NCBI GenBank assembly: GCA_963772595.1
Contig: CAVYXZ010000012.1
Coordinates: 62,001 to 126,000, forward strand
Direction of reading: 5' to 3'
Source of the DNA: CAVYXZ01 sp963772595
Lineage (GTDB): Bacteria > Chloroflexota > Anaerolineae > Aggregatilineales > Phototrophicaceae
DNA length: 64,000 nt
Shown here one piece after another: positions 35,536 to 43,289 of this stretch. The notes beneath the pieces were generated by a model. It was not told the origin of the DNA and did no database searches. It saw only the letters and a program-made list of their open reading frames with translations. How positions within the stretch are numbered: the stretch's first letter is position 1; each line of letters starts with the position of its first letter. The position numbers and the translations under genes were made by a program.

Positions 35536-36325
35536 GATGGCTCTCTTTCATATACATAAGCTGACTGTGAACCGTGTTCACCAAATGTCCAATATCCGAC
35601 CCCAGGCCCAGGAACTGGAAGCCCTCGACTTCGCGGGCGTGGGCGTTCTCGGCGTTGGGGGCAATGGTGCCTAAGGGAAGCCCGGCGCTGGCACAGGCCG
35701 CTTTGACCCGCGCGACAGCATTCTGGAACCGGGGCGCATCGCTCCAGAAGGTCGGCGGCAGGTTCAGGGAGATGTGCAGATCCATCGGGCCGATGAAGAC
35801 CATATCCAGGCCGGGCACCTGCACAATCAACTCGATGTTCTCGACCGCTTCCGCCGTCTCGACCTGGATAGCGACCATGATTTCTGGGTTGGCCTGCGGC
35901 ACGTAGTCCGTATGACGGGTCAGGCCGAAGCCGAGATGCGGCGTCAGGCCGCCAGCTCCGCGTTCGCCCAGCGGCGGGTAGCGCGCATAGCGGATGACCT
36001 CCGCCGTTTGCGCAGCCGTGTTGACCATCGGCACGATCAGGCCCTGCGCACCGGCATCCAGCGCCTGCTTGATCTGGTCGATGCTTCCGGCAGCGACACG
36101 CGCCAGCGGGGTACATTGGCCCGCGCTGACATCGGCAATGGTCGCCAGAATCGTTGAGGCCAATCCCAGATCGACCGGCGTGTGTTCCAGATCGACCAGG
36201 AGCCAGTCGAGGTCTCCCTGAGCGGCCAGAATGCGGGCGATGTGGAAATGGTGGCTTTGCAGCCACAGGCCATAGGCGGGCTGCTGCTGCCGCAGCAAGG
36301 ACAAAGTGTGATTTGTGCGCAACAC
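35525..36325 (-). CDS. HpcH/HpaI-family class II aldolase
   Basis: 266-aa TIM-barrel aldolase of the HpcH/HpaI family, which cleaves 4-hydroxy-2-oxoacids to pyruvate and an aldehyde using a divalent metal. Visible motifs are VDLEHTPVDL, the QIKQALDAGAQGLIVPMVNTA segment, ARYPPLGERGAGG, QVETAEAVENIE and FIGPMDLHISL, with Glu and Asp residues in the last two as metal ligands. GTG start at 36325 follows AGGGGGAG. First gene of a RidA-CBS operon that reads toward the IDO-like fusion. Confidence 0.9.
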   Translation of the reverse strand: MLRTNHTLSLLRQQQPAYGLWLQSHHFHIARILAAQGDLDWLLVDLEHTPVDLGLASTILATIADVSAGQCTPLARVAAGSIDQIKQALDAGAQGLIVPMVNTAAQTAEVIRYARYPPLGERGAGGLTPHLGFGLTRHTDYVPQANPEIMVAIQVETAEAVENIELIVQVPGLDMVFIGPMDLHISLNLPPTFWSDAPRFQNAVARVKAACASAGLPLGTIAPNAENAHAREVEGFQFLGLGSDIGHLVNTVHSQLMYMKESHHDT

Positions 36326-36455
36326 TCCCCCTGGGATAAGTACCCATCTCCGAAAATTCTAGCATTGTCGCCAGCGATCAACAAATGAAGTGGGTAGTTA
36401 AGCTCACCTGTCACAGGCAGTTTTGCTTCGTTATGATTGTCTGAGCAGAAAATGA

Positions 36456-36473
36456 CTTAAATCTGGCTTAAAT
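36456..36473 (+). promoter_or_regulatory. CTTAAAT-N4-CTTAAAT direct repeat in front of the two-component operon
   Basis: Two identical heptamers with an 11-bp period, the layout of OmpR/PhoB-family binding boxes. They end 15 bp before a candidate -10 (TACACT, 36489-36494), 50 bp upstream of the response-regulator ATG, replacing the -35 region as in activated promoters. The 197-bp gap to the divergent aldolase gene holds nothing else recognised. Confidence 0.65.
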
Positions 36474-36522
36474 TTCGACGGCGGCGGCTACACTGAATAG
36501 AAACCGATCTAAGGGAAAGCCT

Positions 36523-37218
36523 ATGGCACACGTTTTACTGATCGATGATGAGCGAAAATTGACCGATCCCCTGGGGTCCTCGTTTAAGCGGGCGGGCTAC
36601 GAGGTTTCAATCGCCAACGAGGGCCACCAGGGGCTGAGCATGGCGCTGGTGGAAAAACCGGACGTGATCGTGCTGGATGTCATGATGCCGGATCTGGATG
36701 GCTGGCAGGTCTGCCAGACGATCCGCCAGTACAGCACCGCACCGATCATCATGCTGACCGCGCTGGACGATACGATGGACCGTATCAAGGGCCTGGAGCT
36801 GGGGGCCGACGATTATCTGATTAAGCCTTTCAGCTTCAAGGAACTCGAAGCGCACGTGAAGGCGATGCTGCGGCGGGTCCAGTTCGACCGGGGCAGCTTC
36901 GCGCCGCCTTACATCACCGCCGGGGACATCCGCCTGGATGTCGAAGCGCATACGGTCGTCAAGCGGGACACTGAACTCGTCATGCGGCAGAAAGAGTTCG
37001 AGATCCTGACGCTGCTGATGACCAATATGGGCAAGGTCGTCACACGCGAACGCCTGTTTGACGAGGTCTGGGGCACGGACTGGATCGGCGATACCCGCAC
37101 GCTGGATGTTCACATGAGCTGGCTGCGGGCCAAGCTGGAAGACGACCCGGCCAACCCGGTCTATCTGCAAACCGTGCGCGGGGTTGGCTACCGTTTCCAT
37201 AACCCGGAAGAGGATTGA
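36523..37218 (+). CDS. OmpR/PhoB-family response regulator
   Basis: 231 aa: receiver domain 1-120 with phosphoacceptor D52 in VLDVMMPDLDG, acidic pair at D8/D9 and KPFSFKELEAH; winged-helix DNA-binding domain 130-231 ending TLDVHMSWLRAKLEDDP and VRGVGYRF. It pairs with the histidine kinase immediately downstream. The promoter has a CTTAAAT direct repeat that probably is its own binding site, suggesting autoregulation. Confidence 0.96.
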   Translation: MAHVLLIDDERKLTDPLGSSFKRAGYEVSIANEGHQGLSMALVEKPDVIVLDVMMPDLDGWQVCQTIRQYSTAPIIMLTALDDTMDRIKGLELGADDYLIKPFSFKELEAHVKAMLRRVQFDRGSFAPPYITAGDIRLDVEAHTVVKRDTELVMRQKEFEILTLLMTNMGKVVTRERLFDEVWGTDWIGDTRTLDVHMSWLRAKLEDDPANPVYLQTVRGVGYRFHNPEED

Positions 37219-37219
37219 G

Positions 37220-38659
37220 ATGAACTTGCAGCGGCTGACCATCCGGCAGCGTATTCTGGTGACTTTTCTGGCGGTCGTCCTCAGCGGCAGCCTGCTTCAG
37301 CTTGTGATTGCCGGACGCCAGCTTCAGGCGGCGACGCTGGAATTCTACCAGCATCATCTCGAAACCGACGCCATCATGATCGCCTCCACGCTGGCGGAGC
37401 CAATCGAGTATTTCAACGATGGCGAAGGCACCGGGCAAATGCAGCAGGTGTTGTCCCGGCTCCAGCAGCAGATCAGCCACGAGTACGTCATTACCGACCA
37501 GTCTTTTCGCATTGTAGGCTACAGCAGCGGCATGAACTACGGCTCAACCGACCGTCTGCCACCCTCGCCGGAACTGATGGAGGCCAGCCGGGGTCAGTTA
37601 GGTGCGGATATTCGAAGCGATGCCCAGGGAGTGCAGCAGTTGTACGTGGCTGCCCCGGTCATGTATGAGCGCAGCATATCGGGCTTTCTGGTGCTGGTGG
37701 AGCCGATGCAGCCCGCTTACGACGCGGTCAACCAGGGCTGGCTGGAACTGGCCTCCGGGACGCTGCCGGTGATCGGCCTGGTGATCGCCGCCAGTTTGTG
37801 GATCGCGGGGACCATTTCGCGCCCGATCAAGCAATTGCGCGATTCGGCGATCCGTATGGCGCAGGGCGCGCTGGATACTCGCATGGAGGTCGATTCGCAG
37901 GACGAGGTCGGCCAGTTGGGGCGGACCTTCAACTTCATGGCCGAGCAGATCGAAGCCCTGATGAAGACGCAGCGCAGTTTCGTCAGCAATGCCGCCCACG
38001 AACTGCGCACCCCGCTGATGACGCTGAAGCTGCGCGCCGAAGCCTTGCAGGACGAGTCGCTGCCCGCTGCCGAGCGCTCGGCCTATTTGCGGGAGATTCG
38101 GCAGGAGATCGACCATATGGCCGCGCTGGTCTCCTCGCTGCTGGTGCTGGCGCGCATCGACGAGGGCCGCTACGACAACAGTCGCAGTGTGACCGATGCA
38201 GTCTCGGTCTTTCACGATCTGGCGCGGCACTGGCGCATCGAAGCCGGGAAGAGCGGCCTGGACTTCGAGGCGGACATTCCGCCGGGGCTGCCGCCGCTGC
38301 CGCTGAGCCTCAACGACCTGCGCCTGGTGCTGGATAATCTGCTGGGCAACGCTATCAAGTACACCACAGAGGGGTCCGTGCATCTGACGGTTCGGATGCA
38401 GGACAGCCAGCTGATGATCCGGGTTCAGGATACCGGCATCGGCTTTAACGGCACCCAGCGCGATCAACTCTTCGTCCGCTTCTACCGCGCCAGTTCTGCC
38501 CGCGCTGCCTTTTCCGGCAACGGCCTGGGCCTCTCCATTGTGAAAGCGGTGCTGGAAAGCTACGGTGGCTGGATCAACGCCGACAGCGGCGGCATCGACC
38601 AGGGCGCGACCTTTACCGTCTATCTGCCCGTGACCGCAGAGGCTGTCCCTGTGGCATGA
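37220..38659 (+). CDS. Sensor histidine kinase
   Basis: 479 aa. A first membrane segment (residues about 12-31), an extracytoplasmic sensor of roughly 145 residues, a second membrane segment (180-199), HAMP (200-250), HisKA with H260 in NAAHELRTPL, and HATPase_c with N-box DNLLGNAIKYT and G1 DTGIGF. The start is ATG 37220, immediately after the TGA of the regulator gene; GTG at 37184 would overlap by 35 bp and is less likely. The signal is unknown. Confidence 0.95.
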   Translation: MNLQRLTIRQRILVTFLAVVLSGSLLQLVIAGRQLQAATLEFYQHHLETDAIMIASTLAEPIEYFNDGEGTGQMQQVLSRLQQQISHEYVITDQSFRIVGYSSGMNYGSTDRLPPSPELMEASRGQLGADIRSDAQGVQQLYVAAPVMYERSISGFLVLVEPMQPAYDAVNQGWLELASGTLPVIGLVIAASLWIAGTISRPIKQLRDSAIRMAQGALDTRMEVDSQDEVGQLGRTFNFMAEQIEALMKTQRSFVSNAAHELRTPLMTLKLRAEALQDESLPAAERSAYLREIRQEIDHMAALVSSLLVLARIDEGRYDNSRSVTDAVSVFHDLARHWRIEAGKSGLDFEADIPPGLPPLPLSLNDLRLVLDNLLGNAIKYTTEGSVHLTVRMQDSQLMIRVQDTGIGFNGTQRDQLFVRFYRASSARAAFSGNGLGLSIVKAVLESYGGWINADSGGIDQGATFTVYLPVTAEAVPVA

Positions 38660-38738
38660 TGGCATCTCCTAAGCCCCCATGAACTCTGCGATATACTTTG
38701 ATTGCCAGTCTGAGGGACAGCAGCGTATCTTAACCTGA

Positions 38739-38800
38739 CCTCACTTCCCGGCCCCTCTCCGCTTCGGCGAGGGGGAGAAACCCGGCTTACGATGACTGAA
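38739..38800. repeat. Half copy of family A repeat
   Basis: CCTCACTTCCCGGCCCCTCT followed by the hairpin CTCCGCTTCGGCGAGGGGGAG matches the 5-prime half of family A. It lies between the kinase gene and the DUF4256 gene. Confidence 0.7.
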
Positions 38801-38829
38801 AATACAAAGGCAAAGGAGGGATAAAAACG

Positions 38830-39429
38830 ATGCCAAAAGGAAGTGGTCAACCTATTCCAAAGGTCAAAGTGAAAAAAGAGTTGCCGTCGGACAATGGTGA
38901 GGCACTCCTAAACACATTGAAGGACCGTTTTGAGAATAACATGAACCGCCATAAAGGGCTTCAGTGGGCTAAAGTACAAGCAAAGCTGGAAGCGAATACT
39001 GAAAAGCTAAAGTCCCTTAATGCCATGGAAAGTACTGGCGGTGAACCGGATGTTGTGGGTTATGATAAAAAGACGGATGAGTACATTTTTTATGATTGCT
39101 CAGAGCAAAGCCCAGACCGCAGAAATATCTGTTACGACGGAAAAGGGCAACAAGAAAGAGAAAAGAAAGGCGTGCATCCGGCAGGTAACGCTGTTGATCT
39201 CGCAGTCGCTATGGGTATCGAGCTTTTGAATGAAGACCAATATCGAGCGTTGCAGAAACTTGGCGAATTTGACACGAAAACGCAGAGTTGGATACAAACC
39301 CCTGCTGATATTAGAGAACTTGGTGGTGCCATCTTTGCTGATCGTCGCTACGATCATATCTTTGTGTATCATAACAGTGCGCCCTCTTTTTATGGTGGTA
39401 GAGGGTTCCGAGGCTCGCTAAGGATCTAA
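38830..39429 (+). CDS. DUF4256 family protein, likely horizontally acquired
   Basis: 199-aa protein matching the DUF4256 family over its length: LLNTLKDRFENNMNRHKGLQ, GGEPDVVGYDKKTDEYIFYDCS, DLAVAMGIELLNEDQYRALQKLGEFDTKTQSWI and GGAIFADRRYDHIFVYHNSA. The function of the family is unknown. Base composition is obviously AT-richer than the flanks, with A/T-ending codons (AAA, GAA, AAT, TAT), pointing to recent transfer, perhaps from Firmicutes or Bacteroidota where the family is common. No mobility gene is adjacent; AAAGGAGGG lies about 15 bp upstream of ATG 38830. Confidence 0.88.
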   Translation: MPKGSGQPIPKVKVKKELPSDNGEALLNTLKDRFENNMNRHKGLQWAKVQAKLEANTEKLKSLNAMESTGGEPDVVGYDKKTDEYIFYDCSEQSPDRRNICYDGKGQQEREKKGVHPAGNAVDLAVAMGIELLNEDQYRALQKLGEFDTKTQSWIQTPADIRELGGAIFADRRYDHIFVYHNSAPSFYGGRGFRGSLRI

Positions 39430-39552
39430 ATTTGGACTTTGATTGAGCTTGCCATCTGCTGAAGTGGGTTTTCGAATGTATTGATACAGGGAGGCTTGAA
39501 ATTCTCGCTGATTTTTTGTCAGGTTACTTTCGGAAACCCACATTAGCAAAGC

Positions 39553-40230
39553 TTAGCGGCTGGCTGCGCGAGCGGAACGCGGCTCCGGTTTGGCGTTGGT
39601 CCGGCCCAGGCGCACGCCCAGCAGCAGCACCGTCAGGACCAGCCCACCGCCGATGAGGATGCGAAAGCCAGCGGAGACGCCATCGGTTCCGGCGAAGAGT
39701 CCATGCGCTGAGACCATCACGAAGGCTGCGTAGCTCGCGTAGTGCAGGCGCTTCCACCATTTGTGGCCGATGTGTTTCCGCAGCGGAAAACTGATCGCCA
39801 CCACCAGCAGAATCCAGAAGGCCAGCGTGCCCAGACCGACGACTTCAGGCCGGTAGGGTCCGGTGAAAGGCAGCAGCACGTCGCTCAGGCTGAAGGTGAA
39901 GAACTTGTCCGCCGTCAGCAGCAGCCCGTGCCCCAGGCCCAGCAGCAGCGCCATCCAGGAGATCGTACTGTGCAGCGTCATCGAGATCGGCCCTGGCGAC
40001 CAGTTTTTGACCAGTTGGCTGCTGAGGAAGAGACCCCAGACGGTGGAGGCCAGCAGCAGGACGTAGGCGACGATGCCCGACGAGCGAATCAGATGCCAGG
40101 ACAGCTTCTGATCGGCGTAGAGCGCAAAGTCGAAGGTGCCGCTGCGGAGCATGATCCAGGCCGACAGGCCAATCAGCAGCGCGCTGAACGCCAATATCAG
40201 GCCGTCGGTCCATTTCATTGATTTCGTCAT
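39553..40230 (-). CDS. Ferric reductase-like transmembrane protein (MsrQ/FRD type)
   Basis: 225 aa with six hydrophobic segments and the histidines expected for a diheme b-type ferric reductase-like domain: LHSTISWMALLLGLGHGLLL and HKWWKRLHYASYAAFVMVSAHGLF. It likely moves electrons across the membrane. It lies at the end of an operon with ApbE flavin transferase and SH3-repeat genes, a combination that suggests extracytoplasmic flavin-based electron transfer. No cytosolic FAD/NAD domain is attached. Confidence 0.82.
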   Translation of the reverse strand: MTKSMKWTDGLILAFSALLIGLSAWIMLRSGTFDFALYADQKLSWHLIRSSGIVAYVLLLASTVWGLFLSSQLVKNWSPGPISMTLHSTISWMALLLGLGHGLLLTADKFFTFSLSDVLLPFTGPYRPEVVGLGTLAFWILLVVAISFPLRKHIGHKWWKRLHYASYAAFVMVSAHGLFAGTDGVSAGFRILIGGGLVLTVLLLGVRLGRTNAKPEPRSARAASR

Positions 40231-40253
40231 GGCGTTTATTCCTCTCAGGAAAG

Positions 40254-40279
40254 GACCGGGGGATGAGGCTCCCCCGGTC
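40254..40279. other. Perfect hairpin between the SH3 and ferric-reductase genes
   Basis: GACCGGGGG (40254-40262) and CCCCCGGTC (40271-40279) form a 9-bp GC stem with an 8-nt loop. There is no T-run on either side, so it may protect or attenuate the operon transcript rather than terminate it. Confidence 0.45.
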
Positions 40280-40303
40280 GTCGATTGCGTAGGTGTAGGG
40301 AGG

Positions 40304-41404
40304 CTAGTCGTCTTCGTGTCCGCCTTCGTGCTCGTCTTCGAAGTGTTGGACCCTGTTGGACGAAGCGGAAGATGGTGCAGGTTGGATCACGATTTGCGGC
40401 TGCGGTGTCACGACGATCACCGGGGCAGGCTGCGCTTCCTTGAAGGGCACGTCGAAGACCGTCAGCCCGTTACAACTGCCGTCCAGTTGGGCGACACTGT
40501 TGGAGACCCAGGCCGAGCCGCTGTCAGTCCCCACCACGAACCAGTTATTCAGCGGGTTGATGCCACCGACGGTGAAGCTTTCATTGCGGAAGCCGTAGCC
40601 GAGCACGCTGTAGCCGGTGCCGGGGCCGCTGCGCAGGTTGACCGAGCTTACGTTGATGGTCGCGGTGCAGTCGCCGCCTGCGACGGTCTGCGTCGTATCG
40701 CTGACGGGCGCTTGCAGCAGGGTGAAGCCGTTCTCGGCGGCAGGCAGATCGCTGATCCCGGCCATGACCGGCTGACTGAAATCTGTCGCCAGCACAGTGA
40801 AGTCATACTGACCGCTGTCCAGGAGCATATTCAGACCATCGACATGCCCGTTATAGGAGGCCGCCAGCAGCTTACCCTGCGCATCGACCAGTTGGGTCGT
40901 CGCGTTTGCGCCGGGGAAGGTGGCGCGCAGCAGACCGGTTGAATCTGGGATATTGACCGCCACGTGGTCGCCGGGCTGGTTGACATCCAGGGACAGCGAG
41001 ACCTCCTGGTTGAGGTTCAATTGATTCGACTGGACCAGTTCCGGCATCCCGCTGACGGTGAGTTCGGGCACCGATAGAATCTTGACGTAGGCTTCGGACA
41101 CACCGGGCAGGCGTTCGACCGTCAGGGTATGCGCGCCAGTGTTGGGGGCGATATTGAGTTCCAGGGCGTGCAGACGGCTGTCTGCCGCGCTGAAGACGGT
41201 GGTGCTGCTGTCATCGGTGAGTGTCACCGCCGCCGAGACCAGGTCCAGTTTGACTGTGCCGGTCGTGTCTTGCGGGAGTGTGATGACCACGTCGATAACC
41301 GGGGTCGCGTCGTTTAAGACGATCAGGTTATCGTCCTGGGCCAGTGCGGGCAGCCCGGCCAGGACCAACGCTGCCGCAAACGAGAGGAGCAGTAAGGGCT
41401 TCAT
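40304..41404 (-). CDS. Secreted protein with a C-terminal bacterial SH3 domain
   Basis: 366 aa with a clear signal peptide (LLLLSFAAALVLAGLPALA, cleavage near residue 22). Residues 23-235 are beta-rich repeats resembling PPC/pre-peptidase-type extracellular domains. Residues 250-320 match SH3b: TINVSSVNLRSGPGTGYSVL and WVSNSVAQLDGSC. The tail is Pro/Gln-rich and ends in a His/Glu/Asp stretch (VQHFEDEHEGGHEDD) that could bind metal. It overlaps the apbE stop by 4 bp. Confidence 0.8.
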   Translation of the reverse strand: MKPLLLLSFAAALVLAGLPALAQDDNLIVLNDATPVIDVVITLPQDTTGTVKLDLVSAAVTLTDDSSTTVFSAADSRLHALELNIAPNTGAHTLTVERLPGVSEAYVKILSVPELTVSGMPELVQSNQLNLNQEVSLSLDVNQPGDHVAVNIPDSTGLLRATFPGANATTQLVDAQGKLLAASYNGHVDGLNMLLDSGQYDFTVLATDFSQPVMAGISDLPAAENGFTLLQAPVSDTTQTVAGGDCTATINVSSVNLRSGPGTGYSVLGYGFRNESFTVGGINPLNNWFVVGTDSGSAWVSNSVAQLDGSCNGLTVFDVPFKEAQPAPVIVVTPQPQIVIQPAPSSASSNRVQHFEDEHEGGHEDD

Positions 41405-42294
41405 GGGGTTGTCCTTTCATATATATGGTCGATGAAATTCGAAGTGCTCAGTACGGCAGCATCGTGCCGCACAACCAGACCCGCCGCGTTTTCACAGTCG
41501 TTCAACCAGTTCAGGCCCGCTTCGCTGCCTTGAAGCAGGACCGCTTTGGCGCAGGCTTCGGCAGTGGGCGCGTGAGGATGGATGATGCTGACGGCGAGCA
41601 CGTCGTTGCGCACGGGCAGGCCGCTGAGCGGGTCGATGATGTGGTGATAGCGCTGGCCGTCGGCCATGACCCAGCGCCGGTAGTCGATGCCGCTGGTGAC
41701 GAGGGCCGCATCGCGCAGCCACAGCTCGGTGAGCACCTCGTCGCTTTCCGGGTCGGCGATGTCCACGCGCCAGCCGGGGTCTCCCTCCGGTTCGCCGCGC
41801 GCGACGATGTCGCCGCCGATGTTGACCAGGACCGGGCCGTACTGCGCCAGGTCACGGGCGATGTGCTGGGCCGCCCAGCCTTTGGCGATGCCGCCCAGAT
41901 CGACCGCACTGCCTCGTGGCAGACGGGCCTGACGCTTCTTGCGGCGCAGCTCCAGACCTTCCCAGTCGAGGGCAGGTTGGGGCGGTGCGGCCTGGGCCGG
42001 AGTCAGGGCCTCGAAGCTGCGGTCGTAGCCGCTGGCGACCAGGGCCGGGAGGATCAGCGGGTTAAACAGACCCTCCGTCAGGCGGGCGGCCTGCCGGGCT
42101 TCCACCAGATTGTCGAAGAGCACATTGCTGACCGATACCCATTCGCCTGTTCTGGCGTTCAGCCGCATCAGTTCGCTGTCAGGCCGGAAGCGTGAGAGCT
42201 GATCTTCGAGCTGGTCGAAGCGCTGTGGCATAGCGGTCAGGATCGCGGTGGCGTCGGCGTCGGTTTCCAGCTTGATCTCGACCTCACAGCCCAT
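41401..42294 (-). CDS. apbE: FAD:protein FMN transferase
   Basis: 297 aa; ApbE attaches FMN covalently to Thr/Ser of redox proteins outside the cytoplasm. Family motifs are MGCEVEIKL at the start, VDLGGIAKGWA (Mg and FAD site), VNIGGDIVARG and SGIDYRRW with HIIDPLSGLPV. There is no N-terminal lipobox and an in-frame stop lies five codons upstream, so the ATG at 42294 is the only candidate. No FMN-binding-domain substrate (PF04205) is encoded here. The stop overlaps the SH3 gene (ATGA). Confidence 0.9.
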   Translation of the reverse strand: MGCEVEIKLETDADATAILTAMPQRFDQLEDQLSRFRPDSELMRLNARTGEWVSVSNVLFDNLVEARQAARLTEGLFNPLILPALVASGYDRSFEALTPAQAAPPQPALDWEGLELRRKKRQARLPRGSAVDLGGIAKGWAAQHIARDLAQYGPVLVNIGGDIVARGEPEGDPGWRVDIADPESDEVLTELWLRDAALVTSGIDYRRWVMADGQRYHHIIDPLSGLPVRNDVLAVSIIHPHAPTAEACAKAVLLQGSEAGLNWLNDCENAAGLVVRHDAAVLSTSNFIDHIYERTTP

Positions 42295-42318
42295 TGCGCG
42301 GAAGCGAGTTCAGGGAGA

Positions 42319-42750
42319 TCATCGGCTGGACCGGCTGAGAGACGGCACAGAATTCGCCGCCCGCTGGATGATAACCGGAGCCGGGGCCTGACTCTGCACG
42401 ACGACTGGCTCCGGGGCGGCAAGCTGAACCGGGTTGGGGGGTTGAATGTCAGTCACCTGTGTGTCAGCGGACTGCACCGCGCCTGTCTGGCCGGGCCGTC
42501 GCAGGATGGTGATGCCGGGTGCGACATGGTCGATCTCAAACGTCGGTGCCTGGGTCAAGGTTGGCACTGCTGCGGATGTCGAAGCTGGTGATTGTGTCAT
42601 CACCTGCTGGGCGGTCGGGGTAATCAACTGCTCAATTTGCCGGGAATCCAGCATCGCCAGATTTTGTGCGCCTACGAGGGTTGCAATCGTGGTGCTGGTG
42701 ACGAGTGCTGTCCGAATAAGCATTTTTCTTGCGCGATCTGCGTTCGCCAT
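42319..42750 (-). CDS. Hypothetical membrane-anchored protein, Pro/Gln/Val-rich
   Basis: 143 aa from ATG 42750 (GGAG nine bases upstream); an upstream in-frame start would add 12 residues. One hydrophobic N-terminal segment (ALVTSTTIATLVGAQNLAML) is followed by a low-complexity Pro/Val/Gln/Ala-rich region. No domain was recognised. It is the first gene of the apbE-SH3-ferric reductase operon and could be a small extracytoplasmic linker or flavinylation partner; that is speculation. Confidence 0.6.
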   Translation of the reverse strand: MANADRARKMLIRTALVTSTTIATLVGAQNLAMLDSRQIEQLITPTAQQVMTQSPASTSAAVPTLTQAPTFEIDHVAPGITILRRPGQTGAVQSADTQVTDIQPPNPVQLAAPEPVVVQSQAPAPVIIQRAANSVPSLSRSSR

Positions 42751-42810
42751 TATGGGTACTCCGTTGCGTAGTCGTACGGATTTCACGATACGGTAAAGGG
42801 CTGATCCTTG

Positions 42811-42851
42811 CTTAAACAGGCCCTCAACTTATGCTTAAATCGCACTTAAAT
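42811..42851. promoter_or_regulatory. Second cluster of CTTAAAT boxes
   Basis: CTTAAAT at 42834-42840 and 42845-42851 with a 4-bp spacer reproduces the element at 36456-36473. CTTAAAC at 42811-42817 and a degenerate CTCAACT at 42823 extend the array. It lies 61 bp upstream of the minus-strand apbE operon, though in plus orientation it points toward the protease gene. Confidence 0.6.
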
Positions 42852-43289
42852 ACGCTGTTTTGTGGGAGTACTTCTTTCCCAAAACATGGCGATCATAGGC
42901 CGAAAGTCCCCCTTTCTCTGGCCTTTTTCACGAATTTGTGGAAAGGGCTTTGAGGCTTGTCTGGTACAGGTATGACCTGATGAGCAATCCTTCATATCTA
43001 TGCAGACCCCCTCCGGCGCTAAAGCGCCACCTCCCCCGAATTCAGGGGAGGATATTGCTTGCGCTGCCGACTCCCGGAATTCGGGGAGGGCTGGGGAGGG
43101 GTCACTCTACAGCCGACTTTCTCATTTAGTTAGTCCAGCAAAGTCCAAACGGCGCGGAGATGACGTATCTTGAAACAGTGCGGCGTGCCAGACATTCTGA
43201 TCCGCGTCTCATCTGACTCTCAGGAAGAGATTCTATGATTTATCTGTTCGACAGCACCACTATCGTTCAGTAACAGCATACCTGCGGCC
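42852..43289. other. Non-coding stretch holding a family B repeat
   Basis: No gene is supported between the CTTAAAT boxes and the protease gene. TTTTGTGGGAGTACTTCTTTCCCAAAA (42858-42884) is an imperfect hairpin and 43005-43103 is a diverged family B repeat. The remainder may hold the protease promoter. Confidence 0.45.
43005..43103. repeat. Interspersed palindromic repeat, family B (diverged)
   Basis: Bounded by GACCCCCTCC and GGAGGGGTC, with the internal hairpin GGCGCTAAAGCGCC and the paired CCCCCGAATTCAGGGG and CCCGGAATTCGGGGAGGG segments also seen at 16.3 and 26.6 kb. Confidence 0.7.

Noticed and set aside
40254..40279. Intrinsic terminator after the SH3 gene
   Set aside because: The stem is perfect but no T-run follows on either strand.
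42938..43129. 63-codon plus-strand ORF upstream of the protease
   Set aside because: It translates a family B repeat (HLPRIQGRILLALPT) and similar peptides appear from other repeat copies, such as near 21700.
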